Assembly (NCBI RefSeq): GCF_028010285.1
Contig: NZ_CP116304.1
Location: 2,930,501-2,994,500 of the forward strand
DNA length: 64,000 bases
Direction of reading: 5' to 3'
DNA from: Pseudomonas sp. Q1-7
GTDB taxonomy: Bacteria; Pseudomonadota; Gammaproteobacteria; Pseudomonadales; Pseudomonadaceae
The position numbers were made by a program, and so were the translations under genes. Below, piece by piece: positions 43,169 through 53,172 of the stretch; within the stretch, counting starts at the first letter, position 1, and the number at the start of each line of letters is the position of its first letter. The notes beneath the pieces were generated by a model. That model did not search any database. It saw only the letters and a program-made list of their open reading frames with translations, and was not told where the DNA came from.

Positions 43169-45334
43169 CTACGCCTGCTTAAGCTCCGCCGGATCGATGG
43201 GCAAGGACCGCAGCCGTTTGCCGGTGGCGGCGAAGATGGCGTTGACCACCGCCGGGGCGATGACCACGGTGGAGACTTCACCCATGCCGCCGGGAGATTC
43301 GCCGCTGTTGATGAGGTGAGTCGCGATGGGCGGCGCTTCGTTCAGGCGCAGCAGGCGATAGCTGTCGAAGTTGCCCTGCTCCACCCGGCCGTCCTTGAAG
43401 GTGATGTTGCCGAACAGCGCCGCCGTCAGGCCGAACAAGGTGCCGCCTTCCATCTGCGCCACCACCGAGTCGGGGTTGACGGGAATGCCGCAGTCCACCA
43501 CGCAGGTGACCTTGAGCACCTTGACCGTGCCATTGGCATCCACGCTGACTTCCGCCACCTGCGCCGCATAGGTGCCGAAGCAGTAGGTCAGCGCCAGGCC
43601 ACGGCCGTGGCCGGCCGGCAGCGGCGAATCCCAGGCGGATTTCTCGCGCAGGGTCTCCAGCACCTTGACGGCCCGTGGGTGCTTCTCCAGCAGCGGGTAG
43701 CGGTAGCTGAAGGGGTCGGCCTTGTTCATCGCCGCCAGCTCGTCCATGAAGCCTTCCACCATGAAGGCGTTCTGGGTGTGGCCCACACCGCGCCAGAACG
43801 CCGGGGTGATGCCCTTGGGTGGCTCGTGGCGCACGTAATGCACGGCCAGGTTGGGGAAGGCGTAGGGGCCGCAGGCGTCGCGCACCGCGTCGCCGTCCAC
43901 GCCATTCTTGAACAGGCTCGGCGCCCAGCGCGCAAGGATCGAGCCACCGGTGACCTTGTGGGTCCAGGCGATGGGCCGGCCCTGCTCGTCCAGGCCTGCG
44001 GCCAGGTGGTTGTAGTGGAACGGCCGCAAGGAGCTGTGGCGGGTGTCTTCCTCGCGGGAATAGATCACCTTCACCGGGTAGTCCACCTGCTTGGCCACCT
44101 CCACCGCATGGCCGACGAAGTCCGTCTCCAGGCGCCGGCCGAAGCCACCCCCGAGCAGTTGGTTATGCACCTGCACCGCGTCTTCGGGCAGGCCGGTGAG
44201 CTGGGCCGCCAGGGCCTTGGCCCGCGTCGGCACCTGGATACCGACCCAGAGGTCGCAGCCATCCTTGCGCACGTGGGCGGTGCAGTTGACCGGTTCCATG
44301 CAGGCATGGGCGAGGAAGGGCACCTGGTAGGTCGCTTCGACCTTCTTCGCCGCCTTGCCCATGGCGTCCTGCACATTGCCTTCGGCGCGGGCCTGGGCGC
44401 CCTCGCCCTTGGAGGCCTCGGCGATGTTCTTCAGCAGTTCGGCGCTGGACACCTTGCCGTTCTCGCCTTCGTTCCACTTGATCTGCAAGGCCGCCAGACC
44501 CTTGCGCGCGGCGCCGGTGTGGTCGGCGATGACCGCCACCGCATCCTGGGTGCGCACCACCTTGCGCACGCCATTGATCGCCATCGCCGGCGCGTCGTCC
44601 ACTTCGGCCAGGGTGCCGCCGATCACCGGGCAGATGGTCAGCGCGGCAACCTTGACCCCTTCGGGGCGGGCGTCGATGCCATACATTGCCTTACCGCGCA
44701 CCTTGTCCGGCGTATCGGTGCGCTTGGCGGACGTGCCGATCAGCTTGAACTGCGACGGGTCCTTGAGCGGCACCTCGCCCGGCAGCGGCAACTGCGCGGC
44801 GGCGTCCACCAGTTCGCCATAGCCGAGCGTGCGGCCACTCTCGGCATGCACCACGGTGCCGTTCTCGGCGCGGCAACTGTCCACCGGCACCGACCATTGC
44901 TGGGCGGCGGCCGTGACCAGCAGGACTCGCGCAGTGGCGCCGGCCTGGCGCAGGGGTTTCCAGTTGGCCGGCACCGAGGTGGAGCCGCCGGTGACCTGGA
45001 AGCCGAGCATGGGGTTGGAGTAACGCTTGTCATCGGCCGGCGCGTGCTCGACGACGATCTGGTCGAGGCGTACTTCAAGCTCCTCGGCGATCAGCGCCGG
45101 CATGGAGGTGTAGGTGCCCTGCCCCATTTCCACCGGCTGGATGATGAAGACCACCTGGCCGTTGCGGTCGATGCGGATGTAGGCGTTGGGGCTGAACTCG
45201 CCCTCCGCCGCCTGCGCCTCGCCCATCAGGCCCGGCAGCGTGAAACTGATCAGCAGGCCACCACCCACGGCGGCACCCACCTTGAGAAAGCTCCGCCGAC
45301 TGAGGCCTGGGGCAAAGGAAGAGAGGTCGTTCAT
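43169..45334 (-). CDS. xanthine dehydrogenase-family Mo hydroxylase, large subunit (IorB-like)
   Basis: A 721-residue molybdopterin-binding subunit. A Tat signal ([14 protein letters not shown], residues 13-26) targets it to the periplasm. MPT/cofactor motifs are visible: [25 protein letters not shown] near the middle and the catalytic glutamate in GGMGE near the C-terminus. It resembles isoquinoline 1-oxidoreductase and aldehyde oxidase-type enzymes (IorB/CoxL branch). It hydroxylates an N-heterocycle or aldehyde using water, delivering electrons to the Fe-S subunit. The start overlaps the preceding gene by 4 bases. Confidence 0.92.
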   Translation of the reverse strand: MNDLSSFAPGLSRRSFLKVGAAVGGGLLISFTLPGLMGEAQAAEGEFSPNAYIRIDRNGQVVFIIQPVEMGQGTYTSMPALIAEELEVRLDQIVVEHAPADDKRYSNPMLGFQVTGGSTSVPANWKPLRQAGATARVLLVTAAAQQWSVPVDSCRAENGTVVHAESGRTLGYGELVDAAAQLPLPGEVPLKDPSQFKLIGTSAKRTDTPDKVRGKAMYGIDARPEGVKVAALTICPVIGGTLAEVDDAPAMAINGVRKVVRTQDAVAVIADHTGAARKGLAALQIKWNEGENGKVSSAELLKNIAEASKGEGAQARAEGNVQDAMGKAAKKVEATYQVPFLAHACMEPVNCTAHVRKDGCDLWVGIQVPTRAKALAAQLTGLPEDAVQVHNQLLGGGFGRRLETDFVGHAVEVAKQVDYPVKVIYSREEDTRHSSLRPFHYNHLAAGLDEQGRPIAWTHKVTGGSILARWAPSLFKNGVDGDAVRDACGPYAFPNLAVHYVRHEPPKGITPAFWRGVGHTQNAFMVEGFMDELAAMNKADPFSYRYPLLEKHPRAVKVLETLREKSAWDSPLPAGHGRGLALTYCFGTYAAQVAEVSVDANGTVKVLKVTCVVDCGIPVNPDSVVAQMEGGTLFGLTAALFGNITFKDGRVEQGNFDSYRLLRLNEAPPIATHLINSGESPGGMGEVSTVVIAPAVVNAIFAATGKRLRSLPIDPAELKQA

Positions 45335-45810
45335 GCCGCATCCTCCGCCTTGGGTTTGGTCTGTGCGGCAACCTTGATGGCCTCGCGAATGCGCAAGTAG
45401 GTGCCGCAGCGGCAGATGTTGCCGGACATGGCGCCGTCTATCTCGGCGTCGCTGGGGTTCGGGTTGCTGGCCAGCAGCGCGCTGGCGGACATGATCTGCC
45501 CGGATTGGCAGTAGCCGCACTGCACCACTTCCCGGGCCAGCCAGGCGTCCTGCACACGCTTGCCGACTTCGCTGTCGCCAATCGCTTCGATGGTGGTGAT
45601 TTCGGCGCCGATCATGCTGCTCACCGGCATCACGCAGGAACGCACCGCAGCACCGTTCATATGCACCGTGCAGGCCCCGCACAGGGCCATGCCGCAGCCG
45701 AACTTGGTCCCGGTCATGCCCAGCACGTCACGCAGGACCCAGAGCAGCGGCGTGTCGGGGTCGACATCGACGCTGTGTTCGGTGCCATTGATCTTCAGGG
45801 TGAGGGCCAT
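45331..45810 (-). CDS. Mo hydroxylase Fe-S subunit (2x [2Fe-2S]), IorA-like
   Basis: A 159-residue protein with the plant-type [2Fe-2S] motif ([10 protein letters not shown]) near residue 40 and the second, C-terminal cluster (CGYCQSGQI and CRCGTY). It transfers electrons from the Mo subunit to an acceptor such as a cytochrome. ATG 45810 has GGGAGG upstream. It is the first gene of the two-gene operon; the divergent LysR gene starts 428 bases away. Confidence 0.93.
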   Translation of the reverse strand: MALTLKINGTEHSVDVDPDTPLLWVLRDVLGMTGTKFGCGMALCGACTVHMNGAAVRSCVMPVSSMIGAEITTIEAIGDSEVGKRVQDAWLAREVVQCGYCQSGQIMSASALLASNPNPSDAEIDGAMSGNICRCGTYLRIREAIKVAAQTKPKAEDAA

Positions 45811-46129
45811 AACGCCTCCCATGTCTTCTCATCAGGTCGGACGGCCGCCCGTCGTCGCGGGCGATCCAGAGTAGGCCAGGGCGTCGGTCGGCCCTGGAGG
45901 GGGGGGACGGGCGGGAGGGAATCAGGGGGAGCCGGAATGGGCTTCGGGGAGTGTGCCTGGGACGTCGAGGGCCAGTGGGCATTCAAGCAGAACCTGAAGC
46001 ATGGTTGCCTCCGTGGGCAGGCCGTTCCATCAGGACTGGGCGGCTGGCTGCCGGGGGCGCCAGCGCGGGTGGAGGAAATCCTAGAAGCCGTCTGCGCAAG
46101 CTGACAATCGATTTTATCGCACGCTTCGG

Positions 46130-46144
46130 CTGAGTTTTTTTCAA
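46130..46144. promoter_or_regulatory. CTGA-N7-TCAA operator (one mismatch), site 5
   Basis: CTGAGTTTTTTTCAA, 95-109 bases before the TTG start of the LysR gene at 46239. Within 45811-46238, which otherwise contains no recognised gene, it is the only regulatory signal I can support. Confidence 0.5.
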
Positions 46145-46238
46145 GCCGTTTCCGTTCCCGGCTGTAGCGCTCCACGGTTCGCGATATGCTGCCCCACCTC
46201 GGCGTCCGCCGCCGCGCAGCGAACAAGAAGAGTCCGAA

Positions 46239-47195
46239 TTGAAACGCAGGTTGCCCGCGCTCAATGCGCTGAAAGCTTTCGAGATCGCCGGCACCACCGG
46301 CAGCTTCACCCGCGCAGCCGAGCTGCTCAACGTCACCCAGAGCGCCGTCAGCCGCCAGGTGCGCCAATTGGAAGAACAGGTCGGCGAAGCCCTGCTGGTG
46401 CGCCGCCATCACCATCTGGAACTGACCCGCGCCGGCCGTGTGCTACTCAACGCGTTGAACCAGTCCTTCGACCGCATCGAAATGGCGGTGCGCGGTATCC
46501 AGCAGAAGGGCCATCTCAAGCGTCTGCGCGTCAACGCCCCACCGACCTTTACCAGCCGCTGGCTGCTGCCACGGCTGGGCCGCCTGCGCGAACAGCATCC
46601 CGAACTGGAGCTGAGCATCACCACCCGCCTGCAGGACAGCCTGGTGGAGCGCGGCACCCTGGACTGTGCCATCCGCTTCGGCAACGGCGAATGGGAGCAG
46701 TTGGACAGCACCCTGCTGATGCACGAGCGGCACATCGCGGTCTGTTCCCCCGGCCTGCTGGCGAGCCGCCAGGACGTCGGCGAGACACCCGACCTCGACC
46801 ATCTCACCCTGCTCCACGTGCTCTCTACCGAAGAACGCCGCTACCAGACCTGGCGCCACTGGCTGGACGCCGCCGGGATCGAAGGCGTGGATACCCAGGG
46901 CGGCTACGAATTCGACCTGCTGGACCTGGCCATCCAGGCCGCCGTCGATGGCCTTGGCATCACCATTGCCGACTGGCACATGGTGACCCGCGAGCTGGCC
47001 ACGGGGCGGCTCACCCAGGTGCTCAATGTGCATGTGGAGGGCCACCAGTCCTATTGGCTGGTGACCCGCCCGGAACAGGCCGAATCCCCGGCCTTGCAGG
47101 TATTCCGCGAATGGCTGCAGCAGGAACTGTGGCTGTCGATGCGGGCCCTGGAACCGTCCACCGCAGCCAGCGGCGGGGACAGCGTCCATGCGTGA
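46239..47195 (+). CDS. LysR-family regulator (GcvA-like)
   Basis: A 318-residue regulator starting with TTG at 46239; the HTH is LPALNALKAFEIAGTTGSFTRAAELLNVTQSAVSRQVRQLEEQVGEALLVRR. An AAGAAG stretch precedes the start. It is followed by a second LysR gene that overlaps its end by 8 bases. The two are probably cotranscribed and are candidates for controlling the divergent Mo hydroxylase operon. Confidence 0.9.
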   Translation: MKRRLPALNALKAFEIAGTTGSFTRAAELLNVTQSAVSRQVRQLEEQVGEALLVRRHHHLELTRAGRVLLNALNQSFDRIEMAVRGIQQKGHLKRLRVNAPPTFTSRWLLPRLGRLREQHPELELSITTRLQDSLVERGTLDCAIRFGNGEWEQLDSTLLMHERHIAVCSPGLLASRQDVGETPDLDHLTLLHVLSTEERRYQTWRHWLDAAGIEGVDTQGGYEFDLLDLAIQAAVDGLGITIADWHMVTRELATGRLTQVLNVHVEGHQSYWLVTRPEQAESPALQVFREWLQQELWLSMRALEPSTAASGGDSVHA

Positions 47196-48063
47196 GCTGC
47201 CATCGCTCAATGCCCTGCGGGTGTTCGAGGAAGTCGCCCGCCACAGCAGTTTCAGCCGCGCCGCCCTGGCGCTTAACGTGACCCAGGGCGCCGTCAGCCG
47301 GCAGATCAAGCAATTGGAGGAATACCTGGGCGTCGCGCTGTTCGTACGGACGCCCCAAGGGCTCAGCCTGACCCCCGCCGGGGCCGCCCTGGTGCCGCAG
47401 TTGGCCGACGCCTTCGACCGCATGCAGCAGGCCTTGCAAGGGGTTCGCATACCGAATCTGCGCCAGCGCCTGCGCATCCTCGCGCCCCCCACCTACGCGA
47501 CCCGCTGGCTGTCGCCGCGCTTGCGGCGGTTCAACCAGCGCTACCCGGATATCGCCCTCAGCGTGCGCAATGACGCCGGGCCCGAAAACCCGAACGAGAT
47601 CGACTGCCGCATCCGCTTCGGCCTGCAGGCGGCGGCCGGTTGGCAGAGTCGGTTGTTGCTGCTGGAGCGGCATATCGCCGTGGCCAGCCCGGAGCTGTTC
47701 GACAACGGCCTGCCACCCGCGCTGAGCGCCCATCCGCTGCTGCACATCATTCACGAGGGCCGCCACCTGCAGGTGTGGGAAAACTGGCTGGAAGCCAACG
47801 GCAGGGACGACGTCGATCCGAGCCAGGGCCTGGAGTTCAGCACCCTCGACCAGGTCATCCACACCGCGCTGGCTGGCGGAGGCCTGGCGGTGATCGACCG
47901 GCGGATGATCGAGCATGAACTGGCCACCGGGCAGTTGCTGCCCATCAGCCCGGTCGAAGTCTCGGGGCCCTATGGCTACTGGCTGGATGTACCGGCCGGC
48001 AGCCAGGGGCTGTCGAAGGTGATGCTGTTCTGCGAATGGCTGGACGCGCAGAGCGCGGGATGA
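47188..48063 (+). CDS. LysR-family regulator (GcvA-like), second of a tandem pair
   Basis: A 291-residue regulator: HTH LPSLNALRVFEEVARHSSFSRAALALNVTQGAVSRQIKQLEEYLGVALF. It overlaps the upstream LysR gene by 8 bases. It is clearly paralogous to the 46239 protein in its N-terminal half. Tandem, overlapping LysR genes are uncommon; they may form heteromeric regulators or be a recent duplication. Confidence 0.92.
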   Translation: MRELPSLNALRVFEEVARHSSFSRAALALNVTQGAVSRQIKQLEEYLGVALFVRTPQGLSLTPAGAALVPQLADAFDRMQQALQGVRIPNLRQRLRILAPPTYATRWLSPRLRRFNQRYPDIALSVRNDAGPENPNEIDCRIRFGLQAAAGWQSRLLLLERHIAVASPELFDNGLPPALSAHPLLHIIHEGRHLQVWENWLEANGRDDVDPSQGLEFSTLDQVIHTALAGGGLAVIDRRMIEHELATGQLLPISPVEVSGPYGYWLDVPAGSQGLSKVMLFCEWLDAQSAG

Positions 48064-48121
48064 AATCAGGCAATTCTTCCGCCGCAGGCTGGCGCCGAGC
48101 GTAGCGTGTCCCAACAGCGAT

Positions 48122-48395
48122 GGGTTTCGTACCTCTACCCATCCTACGTTCAGCTCCCAGCCCGTTCCCGCGTAGGTTGGTGTAGAGCGCAGCGAAACCC
48201 AACGCCACGAAACGATGGGTTTCGTGCCTCTACCCATCCTACGTCCCGCTCCCAGCCCACTCCCGCGTAGGTTGATGTAGAGCGCAGCGAAACCCAACAC
48301 CCCGAAACGATGGGTTTCGTACCTCTACCCATCCTACGTCCAGCTCCCAGCCCGCTCCCGCGTAGGTTGGTGTAGAGCGTAGCGAAACCCAACGC
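48122..48395. repeat. 95-bp palindromic repeat array, left part (3 units)
   Basis: Units begin GGGTTTCG at 48122, 48217 and 48312, exactly 95 bases apart. Each has arms GGGTTTCG..CTCTACCC and GGT..GTAGAGCGCAGCGAAACCC that can pair into a hairpin. The third unit is cut at 48395 by the IS3 element and resumes at 51207. The frames that run through these repeats are not genes. Confidence 0.9.
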
Positions 48396-48403
48396 TGTAG
48401 TGG

Positions 48404-49306
<903 letters not shown>

Positions 49307-50656
49307 CTAAGAAACACCTTCGACGGCCTGTAGCGTGAAGCCGAATTCGGCTGCTCGCCGGTGCAGGCCTCTGACCACGCGCTCGCGATATTTTTGCTCA
49401 TAGTGGTCGGCTCCCGGATCCTGATAAGCCATGCCGAAGCGCATCGCGTTGTAGAACAGGATGGCGATCTTGCGCGCCGTGGCGGTCACCGCCTTGGCCT
49501 TGCCGATACGCGCCGACAAGCGTCGATAAAAAGCGCCCAACGCCGTGTTCGTTCTGCCAGTGGTTACGGCAGCCAACCGGAGATGGGCTGTCACCCGATT
49601 CTTGGTCTTGCGCGTGTGTGCCGAGAGCACTTTGCCGCCGCTGATCCGGCAACCCGGCGCTAAGGTCAGCCAGGAGGTGAAGTGCTGGGCGGTACGCCAG
49701 CGGCTCAGATCGGTACCGCACTCGGCGACTAACCGCAGTGCCAGGTAGGGGCCGATGCCGTGGATCTGGGTCAGATCGACGCCGACCAGTTGATAGAGCA
49801 AGACACGGACATCGAAGTTGAGCGCGTTCGGCTGTCGCGCGCGGTGGCGTGGCTTCGGTAGCGGTTCACTGGGTGAGGGGCGCTGCCGGGCGAGCCGCTG
49901 CAGGCTCTCGGCAATCTGCTGGTCGCAGACTTCAAGCTGCGCCTGATAGGCGTCGTACATGGCCAATGCCTGCGCCAGGGCAAACACATGTTCCGGCTGG
50001 TAATTGCCCACCAGGGCACTCTGGATGGTCTCAACGCTCGACTTGCAGCGGGTATCGCGCAGGGTTGCCAGTGTCGCCGCGTTGCGCTCGCCGGCGACGA
50101 TCGCCCGGATGATGCGCATGCCGGTGGCCCCGGTAATGTCGGCGACCACATGCTGCAATTGCAGGTTCATGTGGGTGAGCGCCTTCTGCATGTGCTGGAT
50201 ATGCGCCGCGGCGTAATCGAGGTGGCGTTCGCGCAAACGTAGATAACTGCGTAACGCTGCGATCTCGCGCTCGGGATGGAAACTGGCCCGCAGCAAGCCA
50301 CAGGCATGCAGACGCTGGATCCACTGCGCATCGTTGACGTCGGTCTTGCGCCCAGGCACAGCGCGGGCATCGCGCGCATTGGCCAGCACGACGTGCAAAC
50401 CGTGGCTCTCGAGAATCTCGTAAACCGGAATCCAATACACCCCGGTCGACTCCATCGCCACCGTGGTGACGCCCAGCTCGACCAGCCAAGCGGCCATGCG
50501 CTCCAGGTCGGCGGTAAACGCCTTGAAGGTTTGCACCGGCTCTTCGGCGAGATCGATGGGCACGGCCACCACATGGAAGCGCGATCCGATGTCGATGCCG
50601 GCTGCACGCTGGTGAATCACTGGCAGACCCTGCCGCTGTGAACTGGACGTTTTCAT
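49307..50656 (-). CDS. IS110-family DEDD transposase
   Basis: A 449-residue recombinase. The RuvC-like domain shows AGIDIGSRFHVVAVP (D, about residue 20-22), VAMESTGVYWIPVYEIL (E) and KTDVNDAQWIQRL (D..D), the DEDD set. The C-terminal Tnp20-type domain (GIGPYLALRLVAECGTDLSRW...WLTLAPGCRISGGK) carries the catalytic serine region (TSWLTLAPG). IS110 enzymes are guided by a noncoding bridge RNA made from the element. The frame is intact; this copy could be active. Confidence 0.93.
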   Translation of the reverse strand: MKTSSSQRQGLPVIHQRAAGIDIGSRFHVVAVPIDLAEEPVQTFKAFTADLERMAAWLVELGVTTVAMESTGVYWIPVYEILESHGLHVVLANARDARAVPGRKTDVNDAQWIQRLHACGLLRASFHPEREIAALRSYLRLRERHLDYAAAHIQHMQKALTHMNLQLQHVVADITGATGMRIIRAIVAGERNAATLATLRDTRCKSSVETIQSALVGNYQPEHVFALAQALAMYDAYQAQLEVCDQQIAESLQRLARQRPSPSEPLPKPRHRARQPNALNFDVRVLLYQLVGVDLTQIHGIGPYLALRLVAECGTDLSRWRTAQHFTSWLTLAPGCRISGGKVLSAHTRKTKNRVTAHLRLAAVTTGRTNTALGAFYRRLSARIGKAKAVTATARKIAILFYNAMRFGMAYQDPGADHYEQKYRERVVRGLHRRAAEFGFTLQAVEGVS

Positions 50657-50880
50657 GAGAACCCTCCACTTACCGGATGTACTGGACGGGGACTCGGATC
50701 AGATCACATTCCTAAACGGGGTCACGAAACGCGCCACCACTCACGGGTCCGCAGCTTCCCCTGGGTCAGGTTTTTTGACGGGGACTGAGCCTCCAAAAAG
50801 CAGACGACCACTGTCCAGCGCTGTCAGTGTAGTGGTCGTGTTTCTAGCCCAATGGGGCGCGGTGCGCCGGGGAGGCGGTT
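50657..50880 (-). ncRNA. candidate bridge-RNA locus of the IS110 element
   Basis: The only noncoding segment of the IS110 element, about 220 bases upstream of the transposase, where IS110-subgroup elements encode their bridge RNA. It is rich in dyads, notably CGACCACT (50805-50812) / AGTGGTCG (50831-50838). The donor and target loops were not assigned. Inference from location and known family behaviour. Confidence 0.45.
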
Positions 50881-51141
50881 TTTTAATATCGCTTTCTCCC
50901 GCTCCAGCCGGTTGATCCGGGCTTCCAGCTCTTGGATCTTCTGCTGCTCGGGCGTCAGCGCCTTGCTCTTCGGGGTGACTCCCTGGCGCTCATCTTGGAG
51001 CTGTTTCACCCAGCGGCGTAATGCCGAGTCCACGACGCCCAGCGAACGGCAGGCTTCGATATGGCTGTAGCCTTGATCCAGTACCAAGGCCGCTGCCTCT
51101 CGCTTGAACTCGGCGGAAAACGTACGTCGTTGCTTGCTCAT
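50824..51141 (-). pseudogene. IS3-family OrfA, 3' end replaced by inserted DNA
   Basis: The 5' portion is a normal HTH OrfA (MSKQRRTFSAEFKREAAALVLDQGYSHIEACRSLGVVDSALRRWVKQL) with the leucine zipper LEARINRLEREKAIL. At the A-tract (about 50880-50885) the reading frame leaves IS3 sequence and continues as NRLPGAPRPIGLETRPLH from inserted DNA. In the intact element it would continue [12 protein letters not shown]..., which is the sequence found at the other edge of the insert (49270-49303). Confidence 0.8.
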
Positions 51142-51206
51142 CAGACACCTCTTTCACGGCGAGGATTTTCGCCTAAATCGGTGTCCGGGATCAGTAGACC
51201 ACTACA

Positions 51207-51683
51207 CGCCACGAAACGATGGGTTTCGTACCTCTACCCATCCTACGTTCAGCTCCCAGTCCACTCCCGCGTAGGTTGGTGTAGAGCGCAGCGAAACCCA
51301 ACGCCACGAAACGATGGGTTTCGTGCCTCTACCCGTCCTACGTCCAGATCCCAGCCCGTTCCCGCGTAGGTTGGTGTAGAGCGCAGCGAAACCCAACGCC
51401 ACGAAACGATGGGTTTCGTACCTCTACCCATCCTACGTTCAGCTCCCAGTCCACTCCCGCGTAGGTTGGTGTAGAGCGCAGCGAAACCCAACGCCACGAA
51501 ACGATGGGTTTCGTGCCTCTACCCATCCTACGTCCCGCTCCCAGCCCGCTCCCGCGTAGGTTGGTGTAGAGCGCAGCGAAACCCAACGCCACGAAACAAT
51601 GGGTTTCGTGCCTCTACCCATCCTACGTTCAGCCCCAGCCCGTTCCCGCGTAGGTTGGTGTAGAGCGCAGCGAAACCCAACGT
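51207..51683. repeat. 95-bp palindromic repeat array, right part (5 units)
   Basis: Units start GGGTTTCG at 51221, 51316, 51411, 51506 and 51601, again exactly 95 bases apart, the last one 1 base shorter. The array continues the three copies at 48122-48395 if the IS elements are removed, giving about eight consecutive copies. Bases that differ between units are mostly third-position-like changes in the loops, so the arms are conserved. Confidence 0.9.
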
Positions 51684-51732
51684 TGGCGGGCGACGGGGCC
51701 GCTCGTTGGGCTTCGCATGGCCCGGCCACACC

Positions 51733-53094
51733 CTACAAGAGCGACCCACCTGCGGTCATGCCAGCGGCCGCCTTGCCTTCACCCTCCTCGGCCTGGCCGG
51801 CTTCGGTCAGGGACAGGGCCTTGGTTTCCGGCGCCCAGGCCCACGACACCAGGGCCCCGAACACCAGCACACCGCCCAGCACCGCCATGGTCGGGTTGAG
51901 GCCGATGCCGGCCACGCTCACCGGCAGCAGGAAGGTGCTGATGGCCGAGCCCAGGCGGCTGGCGGCGGTGGCCAGACCCACGCCGCTGGCGCGCACGTCG
52001 GTCGGGAAGCTTTCCGCCGGAAACACGCCCACCAGGTTGCTCACCGCCGACAGCACCAGGGTGAAGACGCCGAACAACGCCACCATTGCCCAGGTCGCGC
52101 TGCCAGGCATGGCCACCAGCAGGAACAACGAGGCGGCGAGGACCCAGAAGGAGCCGATGAGGAAGCCGCGCCGGCTGAACTTCACCGTGCACCAGATGCC
52201 CGCCAGGGCGCCCAGCACCAGCAGCGCGTTGAGCATCATTTCGGTACCCATGCCTTCGGCCAGGCCCATCTTCGCCAGGATCGACGGCAGGAAGGTGTAG
52301 ATGGCGAAGTACGGCATCACGATGCAGATGAAGAACAGGCAGTTGAAGGCGGTCCGTTTGCGGTACTCACGGCTGAACAGCACGGCATAGCCGCCCTGCC
52401 GCTGCTGCGGGCGTTCGTCCTCCAGTTCGACGTGCGGGCCGATGTGCTTGTGCACGATGGCCCGGGCTTCTTCGACGCGCCCCTGGTTCACCAGCCAGCG
52501 CGGCGATTCCGGGGTGCCGATGCGGGCGATCAGGATGATCGCGGCGGGAATCGCCGAAGAGGCCAGCATCCAGCGCCACGCATCGTCGCCCAGGCTGAGC
52601 ATCGCGGTGCCGATGAAGGTGGCGGCCACATAGCCGAAGGTCCAGATCACGCTGAACGAGCCGAGCAACACCCCGCGATGCTTCTTCGGTGCGAACTCCG
52701 CCAGCAGCGTATGGCCGACGCTGTAGTCGCCGCCCAGGCCGATGCCGATCAGCACCCTGAGCAGGAACAACTGCATGGCGCTTTCGGCGTGGAACTGCAG
52801 CACCGAGGCCAGGGTAATCAGCACGAAGCTGACGACGAAGATCTTCTGCCGCCCGACGTAGTCGGATATCCAGCCGAAGAACAGGCTGCCGAGGAACAGA
52901 CCGATCAGCGCCGAGCTGCCGATCAGCCCCTGCCAGAACGGATCGAGCTGCATCTGCGGGCTGATCAGGGTAAAGGCAATGCCGATCAGGCCGAGGATGT
53001 AGCCATCGGTGAAATGGGCGCCGAAGGTGAGGCCGGCGATCTTGATATGGAACCGGCCCAGCGGGACGTCATCCAGCTTGGTGGTGTGTGTCAT
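51733..53094 (-). CDS. MFS transporter (sugar/acid:H+ symporter type)
   Basis: A 453-residue, 12-helix permease of the sugar porter/aromatic acid branch: GWISDYVGRQKIFVVS between helices 2 and 3, FLLRVLIGIGLGGDYSVGHTLLAEFAPKKHRG in helices 4-5 and a central loop with PRWLVNQGRVEEA. RBS GGGAGATAAAC precedes ATG 53094. It is the last gene of the Fae-like, AKR, ALDH, MFS operon. Confidence 0.92.
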   Translation of the reverse strand: MTHTTKLDDVPLGRFHIKIAGLTFGAHFTDGYILGLIGIAFTLISPQMQLDPFWQGLIGSSALIGLFLGSLFFGWISDYVGRQKIFVVSFVLITLASVLQFHAESAMQLFLLRVLIGIGLGGDYSVGHTLLAEFAPKKHRGVLLGSFSVIWTFGYVAATFIGTAMLSLGDDAWRWMLASSAIPAAIILIARIGTPESPRWLVNQGRVEEARAIVHKHIGPHVELEDERPQQRQGGYAVLFSREYRKRTAFNCLFFICIVMPYFAIYTFLPSILAKMGLAEGMGTEMMLNALLVLGALAGIWCTVKFSRRGFLIGSFWVLAASLFLLVAMPGSATWAMVALFGVFTLVLSAVSNLVGVFPAESFPTDVRASGVGLATAASRLGSAISTFLLPVSVAGIGLNPTMAVLGGVLVFGALVSWAWAPETKALSLTEAGQAEEGEGKAAAGMTAGGSLL

Positions 53095-53172
53095 GTTTAT
53101 CTCCCGTTTCTTGTTGTACGCCGTGGCGTGGTGTTGGGAGCGGGACTCCGGATGAGTCCCGCGACAGGGGCG

